Part shown: positions 10,343-18,493 of the stretch, piece after piece
How the letters are laid out: every line of letters begins with the position of its first letter
Numbering within the stretch: the first letter of the stretch is position 1
Origin: Dysgonomonas sp. ZJ279
GTDB taxonomy: Bacteria > Bacteroidota > Bacteroidia > Bacteroidales > Dysgonomonadaceae
Length of the DNA: 64,000 nt
NCBI RefSeq assembly: GCF_011039205.1
Contig: NZ_JAAKEL010000003.1
Coordinates: forward strand, 124,001-188,000
Direction: 5' to 3'
Made by a program: the position numbers and the translations under genes
Notes under the pieces: model-generated
Database searches by the model: none
The model's input: only the letters and a program-made list of their open reading frames with translations
What the model was told of the DNA's origin: nothing

Positions 10343-11065
10343 TTAAAATAGTTCATGAAGCACATCCAACGATTTCAGTTGAGGGAAATCTTGTAGATGC
10401 AATCGGTAATATTCCAGTATTTTGTTGATAACAATAATCCTGTCTTGACGGGAGAATATAAATTTATGCATATTCTCATACGATATACGATCCAGACGAG
10501 CTAATGCCCGGCTATCGTATCTGTTCAGAAAATGATTGTGCAAAGGTTGATGTGTAACAAACTCTCCATTCATCATATCGAAAATGCTATTTACAGTGTA
10601 GTCGTGCAAGTTAGGGTAAAAGCCTAAAAAGCGACTTAACTTTAGCATAAATACAAGGTGAAAATTGGCGATGCTTTTGTCAGTCATTTCAAGTATCTGA
10701 ACCGATTGGTCGAGAAAATTGAATAACAATTGGCTGTCATTGGCATCCTTTAGTACACGGGTTAGAAATTCTGAGAGAAAGAAAGTCATCGATGTTTTTG
10801 CCATGTTACCCGATATGTCGTATAGGTGTAAAGTAGAGCGAGCCTCTCCGATACGGTGTATATCGCGCGAAGCCTGATGATCTACTTCCAGTTCGAGTAT
10901 AGCGAGCGGGGAGAAGAGGGATTTGGATACTTTTGTATTCCTGCTTTTAGCCTTCGATACCATATACGTAACCCGTCCAAACATTTCGGTAAATATTTGG
11001 ACGAGCATATACTTGTCGTTATAATTAATGGTACTGAGGACTACTCCTCTCGTTTTATGTAGCAC
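10343..11065 (-). CDS. recO: DNA repair protein RecO
   Basis: RecO works in the RecFOR pathway, binding single-stranded DNA and SSB-coated gaps and helping load RecA. The 240-residue length is normal. The N-terminal OB fold is clear: KTRGVVLSTINYNDKYMLVQIFTEMFGRVTYMVSKAKS, with a second part LFSPLAILELEVDHQ. The C-terminal helical region follows, but the CxxC-CxxC zinc knuckle found in many RecO proteins is absent, as is common in Bacteroidetes. It is the first gene of the minus-strand operon and is divergent from the HAD phosphatase gene across about 106 bases, with a candidate -7 box at 11088-11095. Confidence 0.93.
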   Translation of the reverse strand: MLHKTRGVVLSTINYNDKYMLVQIFTEMFGRVTYMVSKAKSRNTKVSKSLFSPLAILELEVDHQASRDIHRIGEARSTLHLYDISGNMAKTSMTFFLSEFLTRVLKDANDSQLLFNFLDQSVQILEMTDKSIANFHLVFMLKLSRFLGFYPNLHDYTVNSIFDMMNGEFVTHQPLHNHFLNRYDSRALARLDRISYENMHKFIFSRQDRIIVINKILEYYRLHLQDFPQLKSLDVLHELF

Positions 11066-11087
11066 AAATAATCAATTTTATGAAAGG

Positions 11088-11095
11088 CAAAAATA
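11088..11095 (-). promoter_or_regulatory. Candidate recO promoter (-7 box)
   Basis: On the minus strand this reads TATTTTTG, a full match to the Bacteroidetes -7 element TAnnTTTG, about 23 bases upstream of the recO start. No clear -33 TTTG is seen at the usual distance. Confidence 0.45.
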
Positions 11096-11171
11096 CGAAT
11101 ACTAAAATAAATCTTATCCTTTATTCTGGAATAATTAATTAACTTCGTAATTCAAAAACAAATAAGAAAAT

Positions 11172-11804
11172 ATGGAGACCAGTATTAAAAACATTTTATT
11201 CGATTTTGGCGGAGTAATAGTTAGTTTGAACAAGAATAATGCGTTAAACCGATTTCGCGAAATTGGTTTCTCTAATATAGATGAGTATATAAACGAGTTT
11301 CGTCAAAAAGGTATTTTTCTCGAATACGAAGAAGGAAAAATCAATGCAGAGGAATTCTATAAAGAATTTCGTAGGTTAGCGGGTAAAGAAGATATATCGA
11401 ACGAGGACATCGATTCGGCGTGGTTAGCTTTTTTGGTTGGTATACCCGAATATAAATTTCAATTGCTGAAAGATCTTCGCAAAAAATATAATGTTTACCT
11501 GCTAAGTAATACCAATCCGTCTGTAATGAGTTGGGCTCAATCGAAAGACTTCTCTCCCGAAGGATTACCTATTCAGGATTTTTTCGACAAATGTTATTTA
11601 TCATTTGAAATTGGTTGTGCAAAGCCGGATAAAGAAATCTATGAATTTATAATAAAAGATTCAGGCATGAACCCTGCCGAAACATTATTCTTCGATGATG
11701 GAGCAGCAAATATCGAAGTGGCTAAGAAACTAGGGTTTGAGACCTACCTAACCAATCAGGACGAAGACTTGAGAAAAGTATTCGAACGCAGAGAACTACT
11801 TTAA
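11172..11804 (+). CDS. HAD-superfamily phosphatase (YihX-like)
   Basis: This 210-residue cytoplasmic protein is a haloacid-dehalogenase-type phosphatase of subfamily IA. Motif I is LFDFGGVIV with the nucleophile Asp at residue 11; the second position is Gly rather than Asp, as in YihX-like members (DxG form). Motif II is VYLLSNTNPS, motif III contains CAKPDKEIYEF with the conserved Lys, and motif IV is FFDDGAANIEVAKKLG. A helical cap lies between motifs I and II. The substrate is likely a small sugar phosphate, by family analogy only. It is followed after 12 bases by ribF, which makes a role in flavin or sugar-phosphate housekeeping possible (FMN and riboflavin phosphates are known HAD substrates) but unproven. 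Confidence 0.88.
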   Translation: METSIKNILFDFGGVIVSLNKNNALNRFREIGFSNIDEYINEFRQKGIFLEYEEGKINAEEFYKEFRRLAGKEDISNEDIDSAWLAFLVGIPEYKFQLLKDLRKKYNVYLLSNTNPSVMSWAQSKDFSPEGLPIQDFFDKCYLSFEIGCAKPDKEIYEFIIKDSGMNPAETLFFDDGAANIEVAKKLGFETYLTNQDEDLRKVFERRELL

Positions 11805-11816
11805 GATAGTATTGCA

Positions 11817-12752
11817 GTGCAATTAATAGACAAAGATCATATAATAGAACATAAGCCATTGGTCGCTACTATTGGCTTCTTTGACGGTGTGCATATTGGA
11901 CACCGATTTCTTATCGAACAAGTTAAACAGGAAGCTATTGAGCGTTCGTTACCATCAGCTGTAATAACCTTTCCTGTTCATCCACGTAAGGTTATGCAGG
12001 CCGATTATCAACCTGCGTTACTTTGTGGTTATAAGGAGAAGCTAGAACGGTTGGAGACTACCAGTGTCGACTATTGTGTGGCACTCGAATTCTCGAATGA
12101 GATTTCCCGAATGCCCGCCCGCCAGTTTATGCTTGAAGTATTAAAGAATAAATTGAATATAGATACCTTATTGATTGGTTATGACCACCGTTTTGGGCAT
12201 AATCGTACAGACGGGTTCGAAGACTATAAGCGTTATGGCAATGAGATTGGGATACATGTTGTTCAGGCACAAGAGTTGCCGGGAGAACATGTCAGTTCAT
12301 CCCGTATTCGCCATTTGCTGGCAGAGGGTGATGTTGAAAAAGCAACACAATTGTTATCTTATAATTATACAATTTCGGGGAAGATAGTCGAAGGTTTCAA
12401 AGTCGGGCGTACTATCGGGTTTCCTACAGCGAATATTCAAGTGTGGGAAAAATATAAGGTTATTCCTGCTTTTGGTGTATATGCAGTTTATGCTCACGTA
12501 GAGGGCAAGCGATACGATGCTATGTTATATATAGGGCAGAGACCTACCTTACAGAACGGACAGGATATAAGCGTAGAAGTAAATTTATTCGACTTCGATG
12601 GCGATTTGTATAATAAAGAGTTGACAGCCGAATTTCTTGAATTTGTGCGCCCTGATGAAAAGTTCTCGGGTATAGATTCTTTGAAAAAACAAATTGCAAA
12701 AGACAAGGATACAGTTATCAATATATTGAAAATCATTGGAAAAAGCCATTGA
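11817..12752 (+). CDS. ribF: Bifunctional riboflavin kinase / FAD synthetase
   Basis: RibF phosphorylates riboflavin to FMN and adenylylates FMN to FAD. The N-terminal nucleotidyltransferase domain shows ATIGFFDGVHIGHRFLI (HxGH-type motif at residues about 19-30) and LLIGYDHRFGHNR. The C-terminal flavokinase domain begins near residue 182 with SGKIVEGFKVGRTIGFPTAN and continues through YIGQRPT and VEVNLFDFDGDLY. The 311-residue length is typical. The start is a GTG at 11817; no ATG lies upstream in frame before the HAD stop 12 bases away, and the product aligns from this point. It forms a two-gene operon with the HAD phosphatase. Confidence 0.95.
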   Translation: MQLIDKDHIIEHKPLVATIGFFDGVHIGHRFLIEQVKQEAIERSLPSAVITFPVHPRKVMQADYQPALLCGYKEKLERLETTSVDYCVALEFSNEISRMPARQFMLEVLKNKLNIDTLLIGYDHRFGHNRTDGFEDYKRYGNEIGIHVVQAQELPGEHVSSSRIRHLLAEGDVEKATQLLSYNYTISGKIVEGFKVGRTIGFPTANIQVWEKYKVIPAFGVYAVYAHVEGKRYDAMLYIGQRPTLQNGQDISVEVNLFDFDGDLYNKELTAEFLEFVRPDEKFSGIDSLKKQIAKDKDTVINILKIIGKSH

Positions 12753-12841
12753 GAGAGTCCTGTTTACCCCATAATGTGCAAAAAAGTGTATATAAATGAA
12801 AAAATAATCAGTTAAAAAACTTATTTACTGATTTTTATTTT

Positions 12842-12849
12842 TACATTTG
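12842..12849 (+). promoter_or_regulatory. Candidate promoter for the RRM protein (-7 box TACATTTG)
   Basis: The 8 bases match TAnnTTTG exactly. If used, the transcript would have a 5' leader of roughly 130 AT-rich bases before the ATG at 12990. Such long leaders are a place where RRM proteins may regulate their own mRNA, which is an inference. Confidence 0.5.
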
Positions 12850-12989
12850 CTCCTGCATAAGAGTTTTATATTAATAGTGTAGTTTATATTTTTCTTTTCA
12901 AGTCAGTTCTTGCTAAGTTTTTTATACAATTCAATTAATCTATTCTTACTGCAAAGAGTATTTTATTATAATTTTTATTTTTTTTACAA

Positions 12990-13310
12990 ATGAACATTTT
13001 TATTGCAGGGTTGAGCTATAGCATCAACGACAACGACTTAAGAGATCTATTTAGCGAATACGGAGAAATTTCTTCTGCAAAAGTTATCATGGACAAACAA
13101 ACTAGCCGTTCAAAAGGTTATGGTTTTGTTGAAATCGAAGATAACGCAGCTGGACAAAAAGCTATCGATGAATTAAATGGAGCTGAGTATGACGGAAGAA
13201 CTATTTCTGTATCTGAGGCACGTCCTCGCACAGAAGGTGACCGTCCACGTAGAAACTTCGACAACAACAGAGGTGGAAACGGTGGTGGCTTCAGAAGACG
13301 TGAATATTAA
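12990..13310 (+). CDS. Single-RRM RNA-binding protein
   Basis: This 106-residue protein has one RNA-recognition motif: RNP-2 NIFIAGL at residues 2-8 and RNP-1 KGYGFVEI at residues 42-49, with the aromatic residues that stack on RNA bases. After the RRM (about residue 78) comes a short Arg/Gly/Asn-rich tail (DRPRRNFDNNRGGNGGG, ending FRRREY), a flexible extra RNA-binding region. Proteins of this kind are abundant in Bacteroidetes, which lack Hfq in many species, and have been proposed as global RNA regulators. It is monocistronic, with its own promoter candidate upstream and a GC-rich terminator directly after it. The strong codon bias suggests high expression. Confidence 0.93.
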   Translation: MNIFIAGLSYSINDNDLRDLFSEYGEISSAKVIMDKQTSRSKGYGFVEIEDNAAGQKAIDELNGAEYDGRTISVSEARPRTEGDRPRRNFDNNRGGNGGGFRRREY

Positions 13311-13334
13311 TCCGTTTTTTGATAAGATAAAAGA

Positions 13335-13363
13335 TGAGGCGTGCAGTATTGCACGCCTCATTT
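13335..13363 (+). terminator. Terminator of the RRM gene
   Basis: An 11-base perfect stem with arms 13335-13345 and 13350-13360 and a 4-base loop is followed by TTT. It is the most GC-rich hairpin in the region and lies 24 bases after the stop codon. Confidence 0.85.
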
Positions 13364-13539
13364 GTTTTATACCTTTTCCTGTTTTTTCTGTTAATTAAAA
13401 ATAGAAGACGTAAAGTATCTTTTTTGTTAAAAAACATTCTCCATATTATTCTAACCAACCTTCCATGTGGTACTTAGGGAAGTTAAGAATAGATATTCGC
13501 TCTTAATTCCTTTGTTTCTCAAGAATTAGATGTAAAATA

Positions 13540-13570
13540 TTTATTTATTCAAAAAAACTTTTTACCTTTG
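13540..13570 (+). promoter_or_regulatory. Promoter of the yceD-rpmF-fabH operon
   Basis: TACCTTTG at 13563-13570 matches the Bacteroidetes -7 element, with TTTA 19 bases upstream at 13540-13543 as a near match to the -33 TTTG. The GTG start of yceD lies 36 bases downstream of the box. Confidence 0.65.
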
Positions 13571-13605
13571 CAGCCATTCTTTTTGAGTATTACTATAATT
13601 GAGAC

Positions 13606-14181
13606 GTGGGAAAATTTAGCCTGTATAACATACCCCTGAGATCTTTATCGGAAGGGAAACATGAGTTCAAATATCACTTGGATAACAAGTATTTTGAGCT
13701 TATTGATGGTACTGTCGAGATACGAAAAGGTAATCTGGATGTGGTTTTGATGTTGAAAAACACAGCATCCACATTCGAACTTAATTTCGAGACTAATGGG
13801 TCTGTACAAGTGCCTTGCGACAGATGTTTAGATGATATCTCTATGGAGGTGTCTACTAAAAATAAGTTGATCGTGAAGTTTGGAGCAGAGTATACCGAAG
13901 AAAGCGACGAAATAGTTGTGATCCCGGAAGAAGATGGCGAGATCAATATTGCATGGTTCTTATTTGAATTCATAGCATTGAGCTTACCAATGAAGCATGT
14001 GCATCCGGCAGGTCAATGTAACAAAGGAATGTCGAGTAAGTTGAACAAACATAGAGCGACCCTTGCAGACGATAGTGATGATGACGATGAGGAAGAAGAC
14101 GATACTTCTCTTGAAGGCGATGATTCATCATTCTCTGATCCACGTTGGGATTCTCTTAAAGATGTCGCTGCAGACGAATAA
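13606..14181 (+). CDS. yceD: YceD/DUF177 family protein, 23S rRNA accumulation factor
   Basis: YceD-family proteins (DUF177, PF02620) are needed for normal 23S rRNA levels in several bacteria and plants, and the gene sits next to rpmF across many phyla, as here. The family core is present: KFSLYNIPLRSL at the start, then FELNFETNGSVQVPCDRCLDDI with the conserved CxxC at residues about 68-71, and a second Cys near HPAGQCNKGM. The C-terminus is an acidic tail (about residues 152-175, runs of Asp and Glu) that is typical of Bacteroidales members. The start is GTG at 13606, which fits both the promoter position and the family N-terminus. The protein is likely cytoplasmic and acts in ribosome assembly. 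Confidence 0.88.
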   Translation: MGKFSLYNIPLRSLSEGKHEFKYHLDNKYFELIDGTVEIRKGNLDVVLMLKNTASTFELNFETNGSVQVPCDRCLDDISMEVSTKNKLIVKFGAEYTEESDEIVVIPEEDGEINIAWFLFEFIALSLPMKHVHPAGQCNKGMSSKLNKHRATLADDSDDDDEEEDDTSLEGDDSSFSDPRWDSLKDVAADE

Positions 14182-14254
14182 TAAAGAATAATTAAAAGAA
14201 GATTTTATACTTCTTATTAGATAATAATAATCATAACTAAATAATAAAAAAGAA

Positions 14255-14440
14255 ATGGCACATCCGAAACGAAAACAGTCAAAATCTAGAACAGCTAAAA
14301 GAAGAACTCATGACAAAGCAGTAGCTCCTACATTAGCAGCATGTTCTAACTGTGGTTCATGGCATGTATTCCATACTGTTTGTCCTGAATGTGGATACTA
14401 CAGAGGAAAATTAGCTATCGAGAAAGAAGCTGCGGTTTAA
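14255..14440 (+). CDS. rpmF: 50S ribosomal protein L32
   Basis: This 61-residue protein is bL32 of the large ribosomal subunit. The N-terminus MAHPKRKQSKSRTAKRRTHD is highly basic and diagnostic. The Cys pattern CSNCGSW ... CPECGYY gives four cysteines, so this is the zinc-binding (C+) form rather than the Cys-less paralog used under zinc limitation. It follows yceD by 73 bases and precedes fabH, the conserved yceD-rpmF-fabH order; plsX, present between rpmF and fabH in many other phyla, is absent here. Confidence 0.97.
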   Translation: MAHPKRKQSKSRTAKRRTHDKAVAPTLAACSNCGSWHVFHTVCPECGYYRGKLAIEKEAAV

Positions 14441-14458
14441 TCAGCCCAAAACTTATAA

Positions 14459-14486
14459 GCCCTAATTCTTTTAGGGCATTTTTTTG
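14459..14486 (+). terminator. Hairpin with T-run between rpmF and fabH
   Basis: A 7-base stem (14459-14465 with 14471-14477) is followed by a T-rich run to 14485. It lies inside the operon and probably acts as a partial terminator, letting rpmF be made in excess over fabH. Confidence 0.75.
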
Positions 14487-14515
14487 TATTTATATTAAAA
14501 TAAAACGAGAATAAG

Positions 14516-15499
14516 ATGATTCGAGCTGCAATTACCGGCATTGGAGCATACGTTCCAGAAGATATTCTTACTAATGAGGAATTATCTAAAATAGTTGATA
14601 CAAACGACGAATGGATAATGTCGCGTGTAGGCATTAAGGAACGCCGTGTATTAAAGGGTGAAGGTAGAGGTACTTCTGTAATGGGAGCAGAGGCGGTAAA
14701 AGAATTGTTGAGAAAGACTAACACTACACCTGAAGAGGTTGAGGTAATTATCTTTGCAACAACTACCCCCGATTATGTATTTCCATGTACAGCGGCTATG
14801 ACAGCAGAAGCTTGTGGTATTAAAAATGCTCTGGGTTTTGATGTTCAAGCTGCTTGTTCGGGTTTTATTTATGCTCTTGAAGTAGGATCTAATTTTATTA
14901 AATCGGGAAAATATAAGAAAGTAATTGTAGTAGCAGGAGATAAAATGACTTCTATTACCAATTACAAAGACCGCACTACATGTCCTTTGTTTGGAGATGC
15001 AGTGGGTGCCGTAATGCTGGAGCCTACCGAAGAAGAATATGGTGTTATGGATTCTATCCTTCATGTCGATGGTATAGGTATTCCTCACCTTCATTTAAGA
15101 GGTGGTGGTTCTGCTTATCCGGCATCGCACGAAACGGTAGACAAAGATATGCACTATGTGTATCAAGAAGGTCAGGTTGTATTTAAACATGCAGTATCTC
15201 GTATGGCAGATGTATCTGTTGAGATAATGCAGCGCAATAATTTGACTAAAGAAGATGTAGCATGGTTGGTTCCTCACCAAGCGAATATCCGTATCATCGA
15301 GGCTGTAGGTAAAAGAATGGGTCTTTCGGATGATAAGGTTATGATCAATATCCAAAAATATGGTAACACAAGTGCAGGTACTATTCCGCTATGTTTGCAC
15401 GAATGGGAATCTAAGCTTAAAAAAGGAGATAATATAATTCTAGCTGCTTTTGGTGCCGGATTTACGTGGGGTGCCGTATATTTGAAATGGGCATATTAA
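14516..15499 (+). CDS. fabH: 3-oxoacyl-[ACP] synthase III
   Basis: FabH starts fatty-acid synthesis by condensing an acyl-CoA primer with malonyl-ACP. The thiolase-fold catalytic triad is visible: Cys114 in QAACSGF, His254 in VPHQAN and Asn284 in YGNTSAGT. The N-terminal [17 protein letters not shown] block and C-terminal [14 protein letters not shown] are also standard. The 327-residue length is normal. In Bacteroidales the enzyme is expected to accept branched as well as acetyl primers, giving the iso/anteiso lipids common in this group; primer preference is not readable from the sequence. It is the last gene of the yceD-rpmF operon, followed by a strong terminator. Confidence 0.96.
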   Translation: MIRAAITGIGAYVPEDILTNEELSKIVDTNDEWIMSRVGIKERRVLKGEGRGTSVMGAEAVKELLRKTNTTPEEVEVIIFATTTPDYVFPCTAAMTAEACGIKNALGFDVQAACSGFIYALEVGSNFIKSGKYKKVIVVAGDKMTSITNYKDRTTCPLFGDAVGAVMLEPTEEEYGVMDSILHVDGIGIPHLHLRGGGSAYPASHETVDKDMHYVYQEGQVVFKHAVSRMADVSVEIMQRNNLTKEDVAWLVPHQANIRIIEAVGKRMGLSDDKVMINIQKYGNTSAGTIPLCLHEWESKLKKGDNIILAAFGAGFTWGAVYLKWAY

Positions 15500-15523
15500 T
15501 TAAAATTTAGACCATATATACAG

Positions 15524-15557
15524 AAAAGGATAGTCAAACGACTATCCTTTTTTTTAT
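15524..15557 (+). terminator. Terminator after fabH
   Basis: A 12-base perfect stem (15524-15535 with 15540-15551) with a 4-base loop runs into T8. It closes the yceD-rpmF-fabH operon. Confidence 0.9.
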
Positions 15558-15632
15558 TGTTAATCTTAAAACTATTTATTATCAAAATTTAAATTATTAC
15601 CTTTAAGCCATTCTAACCAATAACCCTTAATA

Positions 15633-17693
15633 ATGAAAAACACTCAAACCTATCTTTTAGTTATAGCATTAGCTATAGGTTTTTTTGTCTCTTGTAAGAA
15701 TGTGGAACCACCACAGCCGTATGGAGCTATTGCCACAGAGCATCAGTTGAAGTGGCAAGAATTAGAATATTATATGTTTATCCATTTTGGACCTAATACG
15801 TTTACGGATGTAGAATGGGGAGATGGTAAGGAAGATCCGAAAGTCTTTAATCCAACCAATGTAGATTGTCGTCAATGGGCTGCAACGGCTAAAGCTGCAG
15901 GGATGAAAGGCATAATTATAACAGCAAAGCATCACGATGGTTTCTGTCTGTGGCCAAGCAATTACAGTACGCATACAGTGCGTGAGAGTTTATGGAAAGA
16001 TGGAAAAGGAGATATACTGAAAGAGTTGTCGGAAGCCTGTAAAGAATACGGCTTGAAATTCGGAGTTTATCTTTCTCCTTGGGATCAGAATCATCCTGCT
16101 TATGGTACTCCCGAATATAATCAAATATTTGCTAATACACTGAATGAAGTACTTACCGGGTATGGCGAAGTTTTTGAGCAGTGGTTCGACGGAGCTAACG
16201 GTGGGGCTGGGCATCCCGGTAAAGAGCAGATTTACGATTGGGATATGTTCCATGATGTAGTTTATAAAAACCAACCCCAAGCTATTATATTCAGTGATGT
16301 CGGTCCAGGTTGTCGCTGGATGGGTAACGAGCGTGGTGTTGCCGGGGAAACCAATTGGTCTACTATGGATATAGAAGGCTTTGAACCGGGGGCAAAAGCA
16401 CCCTCAACCGATATACTTAATATGGGGCAACCTAATGGTAAAGCATGGGTTCCTGCAGAGACAGATGTCTCTATTCGTCCGGGATGGTTTTATAGTCCGT
16501 CTACAGATGATAAGGTGAAAACAGTCGAGCAACTTATGGATATATATTACACTTCGGTTGGGCGTAACTCTAATTTATTACTGAATGTTCCGCCGGATCG
16601 TACCGGACGTATTCACCCGAATGACTCTATACGTTTAATGGAATTTAGAAAAGCCATAGAAGAATCTTTTGGTCAAAACCTTATAGAAGGAGTTTCTGTC
16701 GATGCTACTAATGTCCGTGGCGGTTCATCCTCTTATGCAGCAGCTAATTTGACTGACGGGAAAAGTGATACTTATTGGGCAGCCGATGACGGTGTTTTAT
16801 CTGCGTCGTTGACTCTCGATTTTAAGAAAGACATTGCATTTAATCGTATTATGCTACAAGAATATATCGCATTAGGGCAGCGAGTGTCTGAGTTTAATAT
16901 TGAATATTGGGATCAGGAAAAAAATGATTGGGTGGTACTAACAAAAGCAACAACTATCGGTTATAAACGTATCCTTCGATTTCCTGCTGTTACCACGACA
17001 AAAGTGAGAGTAAATATAACAAATGCACTAGCTTGCCCCGTATTGAGTAATATTGAAATATACAAAGCTCCGGAACAACTCACAGCACCATCTATCAAAA
17101 GAGATAAAGAAGGCTTGGTTACAATACAGTGTGTGAATAATGACCCTGTGATTTATTATACTCTCGATGGAACAGAACCAACACTGTCTTCACCAAAATA
17201 TAATGGTGGGTTTCCGTTGCCTGATGGTGGTATTGTAAAAGCTATCGCTGTTGTAGATAATGGAAATAAAAAAAGTGAGGTAGTAGTATTGAGTTACGAT
17301 ATTGCTCCTATAGGCTGGATTGTATTATCACCTTCCGGAGCAGAAAAAGCAATAGATGGCGATACACAGACGTATGCTGCGATAGATAAAAATCAGTTAT
17401 TGGTGATTGATATGAAAAAAGCTCATTTGTTGAAAGGGTTTTCTTACACACCTGTTGGTAGAACAGAAGCCGCCAATATATCGAGATATAACTTCTATAT
17501 TAGTGAGGATGGTAAAACTTGGACGAAAGTTGTCAATAATGCTATTTTTAATAATGTAAAGAATAATCCGATAAAACAAGATGTAATACTAGATAAGCCT
17601 TTAAAGGCAGGTTATATCAAAATAGAACCTACAGAGTTGACAAATAAGGGTGATAAATATCTTGTCGCAGAAATAGGCCTGATAACAAGATAA
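15633..17693 (+). CDS. GH29 alpha-L-fucosidase lipoprotein with C-terminal accessory domains
   Basis: This 686-residue enzyme should remove alpha-L-fucose from host or plant glycans. The lipobox FFVSC places the lipidated Cys at residue 21, so it is membrane anchored. The GH29 barrel spans about 35-345: WQELEYYMFIHFGPNTF, GIIITAKHHDGFCLWPS, FGVYLSPWD, and FEQWFDGANG with the predicted nucleophile Asp186. The overall pattern resembles the alpha-1,3/1,4-specific subfamily (GH29-B). After it comes a discoidin-type (F5/8 C, CBM32-like) domain at about 350-485, a chitobiase-like C-terminal domain with YYTLDGTEPTLSSP at about 500-560, and a second discoidin-like region at about 570-686. It stands alone with terminators on both sides, not in a polysaccharide locus. 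Confidence 0.93.
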   Translation: MKNTQTYLLVIALAIGFFVSCKNVEPPQPYGAIATEHQLKWQELEYYMFIHFGPNTFTDVEWGDGKEDPKVFNPTNVDCRQWAATAKAAGMKGIIITAKHHDGFCLWPSNYSTHTVRESLWKDGKGDILKELSEACKEYGLKFGVYLSPWDQNHPAYGTPEYNQIFANTLNEVLTGYGEVFEQWFDGANGGAGHPGKEQIYDWDMFHDVVYKNQPQAIIFSDVGPGCRWMGNERGVAGETNWSTMDIEGFEPGAKAPSTDILNMGQPNGKAWVPAETDVSIRPGWFYSPSTDDKVKTVEQLMDIYYTSVGRNSNLLLNVPPDRTGRIHPNDSIRLMEFRKAIEESFGQNLIEGVSVDATNVRGGSSSYAAANLTDGKSDTYWAADDGVLSASLTLDFKKDIAFNRIMLQEYIALGQRVSEFNIEYWDQEKNDWVVLTKATTIGYKRILRFPAVTTTKVRVNITNALACPVLSNIEIYKAPEQLTAPSIKRDKEGLVTIQCVNNDPVIYYTLDGTEPTLSSPKYNGGFPLPDGGIVKAIAVVDNGNKKSEVVVLSYDIAPIGWIVLSPSGAEKAIDGDTQTYAAIDKNQLLVIDMKKAHLLKGFSYTPVGRTEAANISRYNFYISEDGKTWTKVVNNAIFNNVKNNPIKQDVILDKPLKAGYIKIEPTELTNKGDKYLVAEIGLITR

Positions 17694-17717
17694 AGCAAGA
17701 AGAGACAAAATAAGATG

Positions 17718-17757
17718 AAAGAGGAAGCCGTTTATTATATAAGGCTTCCTCTTTTTT
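17718..17757 (+). terminator. Terminator after the fucosidase gene
   Basis: Arms 17718-17729 and 17743-17754 form a 12-base stem followed by a T-rich run. Confidence 0.85.
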
Positions 17758-17788
17758 ATTTATCTTTACACCCATAATAAACAATAAT

Positions 17789-18382
17789 ATGAAGAACTTT
17801 AAATATTTAATATTTGTCTTTTCTCTTTTTTTGTTAAGTTGCGGTAGCGATGATGGCAAAAGTAGTGTGATGAGATGGACAGGTGAAAATAATATCTCTG
17901 ATTTTAAGAGATATGTGGGTACTCCAGATGGAGGAAGGGAGTTTGTTATAGAAGGTGTTGATGGTAACGGAAACCCTATCAATGTGGATAGTGTGAAAAA
18001 TGCTGAAGTTCGGAGAAGGTTCAACGATAGCTATAAGGATGGGCTATTTACATATATGACTGTCGAATTTAATAATGATATAATAACATACGTAGACTCC
18101 ATGAAAATAGTTTCAACTTATCAATTTAAAAATGACTCTTTATTTGTTCTCAGGTCTGATAAGAAGTTAATCTATGTAGCAACAGGAAATACAGATAGTT
18201 TATATCGGGTGGAGGGTCTGTTGTATTATCAGCTTTCGGATAAAGAGCCTCAGATTATTTCTTCTGACAAAAGTGTTGATTTGGAAACAGCGTTGAAATC
18301 TGCTGGTTATTCAAGTTTGCAAGAAATGAAAAATCCACTGGATACCATAATCTGGTGTAATGTTAAATATATATTTAAATAA
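17789..18382 (+). CDS. Small hypothetical lipoprotein (DUF4738-like)
   Basis: This 197-residue protein has a clear lipoprotein signal: a short basic start, a Phe/Leu-rich core and the lipobox LLSC with Cys at residue 18, followed by GSDDGK. The mature part is hydrophilic with alternating polar and aromatic residues (VSTYQFKNDSLFVLR, YRVEGLLYYQLSD) that suggest a small beta-rich fold facing the periplasm or surface. It may belong to the Bacteroidetes family DUF4738, but I am unsure. It lies 96 bases after the fucosidase behind a terminator and in front of der, and I see no functional link to either. Confidence 0.75.
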   Translation: MKNFKYLIFVFSLFLLSCGSDDGKSSVMRWTGENNISDFKRYVGTPDGGREFVIEGVDGNGNPINVDSVKNAEVRRRFNDSYKDGLFTYMTVEFNNDIITYVDSMKIVSTYQFKNDSLFVLRSDKKLIYVATGNTDSLYRVEGLLYYQLSDKEPQIISSDKSVDLETALKSAGYSSLQEMKNPLDTIIWCNVKYIFK

Positions 18383-18403
18383 AATAAAAACACTTATTAT
18401 ATT

Positions 18404-18425
18404 CGGCTTGCATTAATGTAAGCCG
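18404..18425 (+). terminator. Weak hairpin after the lipoprotein gene
   Basis: Inverted repeat arms 18404-18413 and 18416-18425 pair with one G-U pair. It is followed by TTGTAGTTT rather than a clean T-run, so it is at best a weak terminator before der. Confidence 0.4.
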
Positions 18426-18457
18426 TTGTAGTTTAAAGATAATCCGTAGAAAATACG

Positions 18458-18465
18458 TACCTTTG
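18458..18465 (+). promoter_or_regulatory. Candidate der promoter (-7 box TACCTTTG)
   Basis: An exact TAnnTTTG match ends 28 bases before the der ATG. The -33 region is a poor match (TTTA at 18432-18435). Confidence 0.55.
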
Positions 18466-18493
18466 CCTAAATTTAGAATACACGTACAGAATT

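Noticed and set aside
13674-13973. 99-codon minus-strand ORF inside yceD
   Set aside because: It is a shadow of the conserved YceD frame and has no family features.
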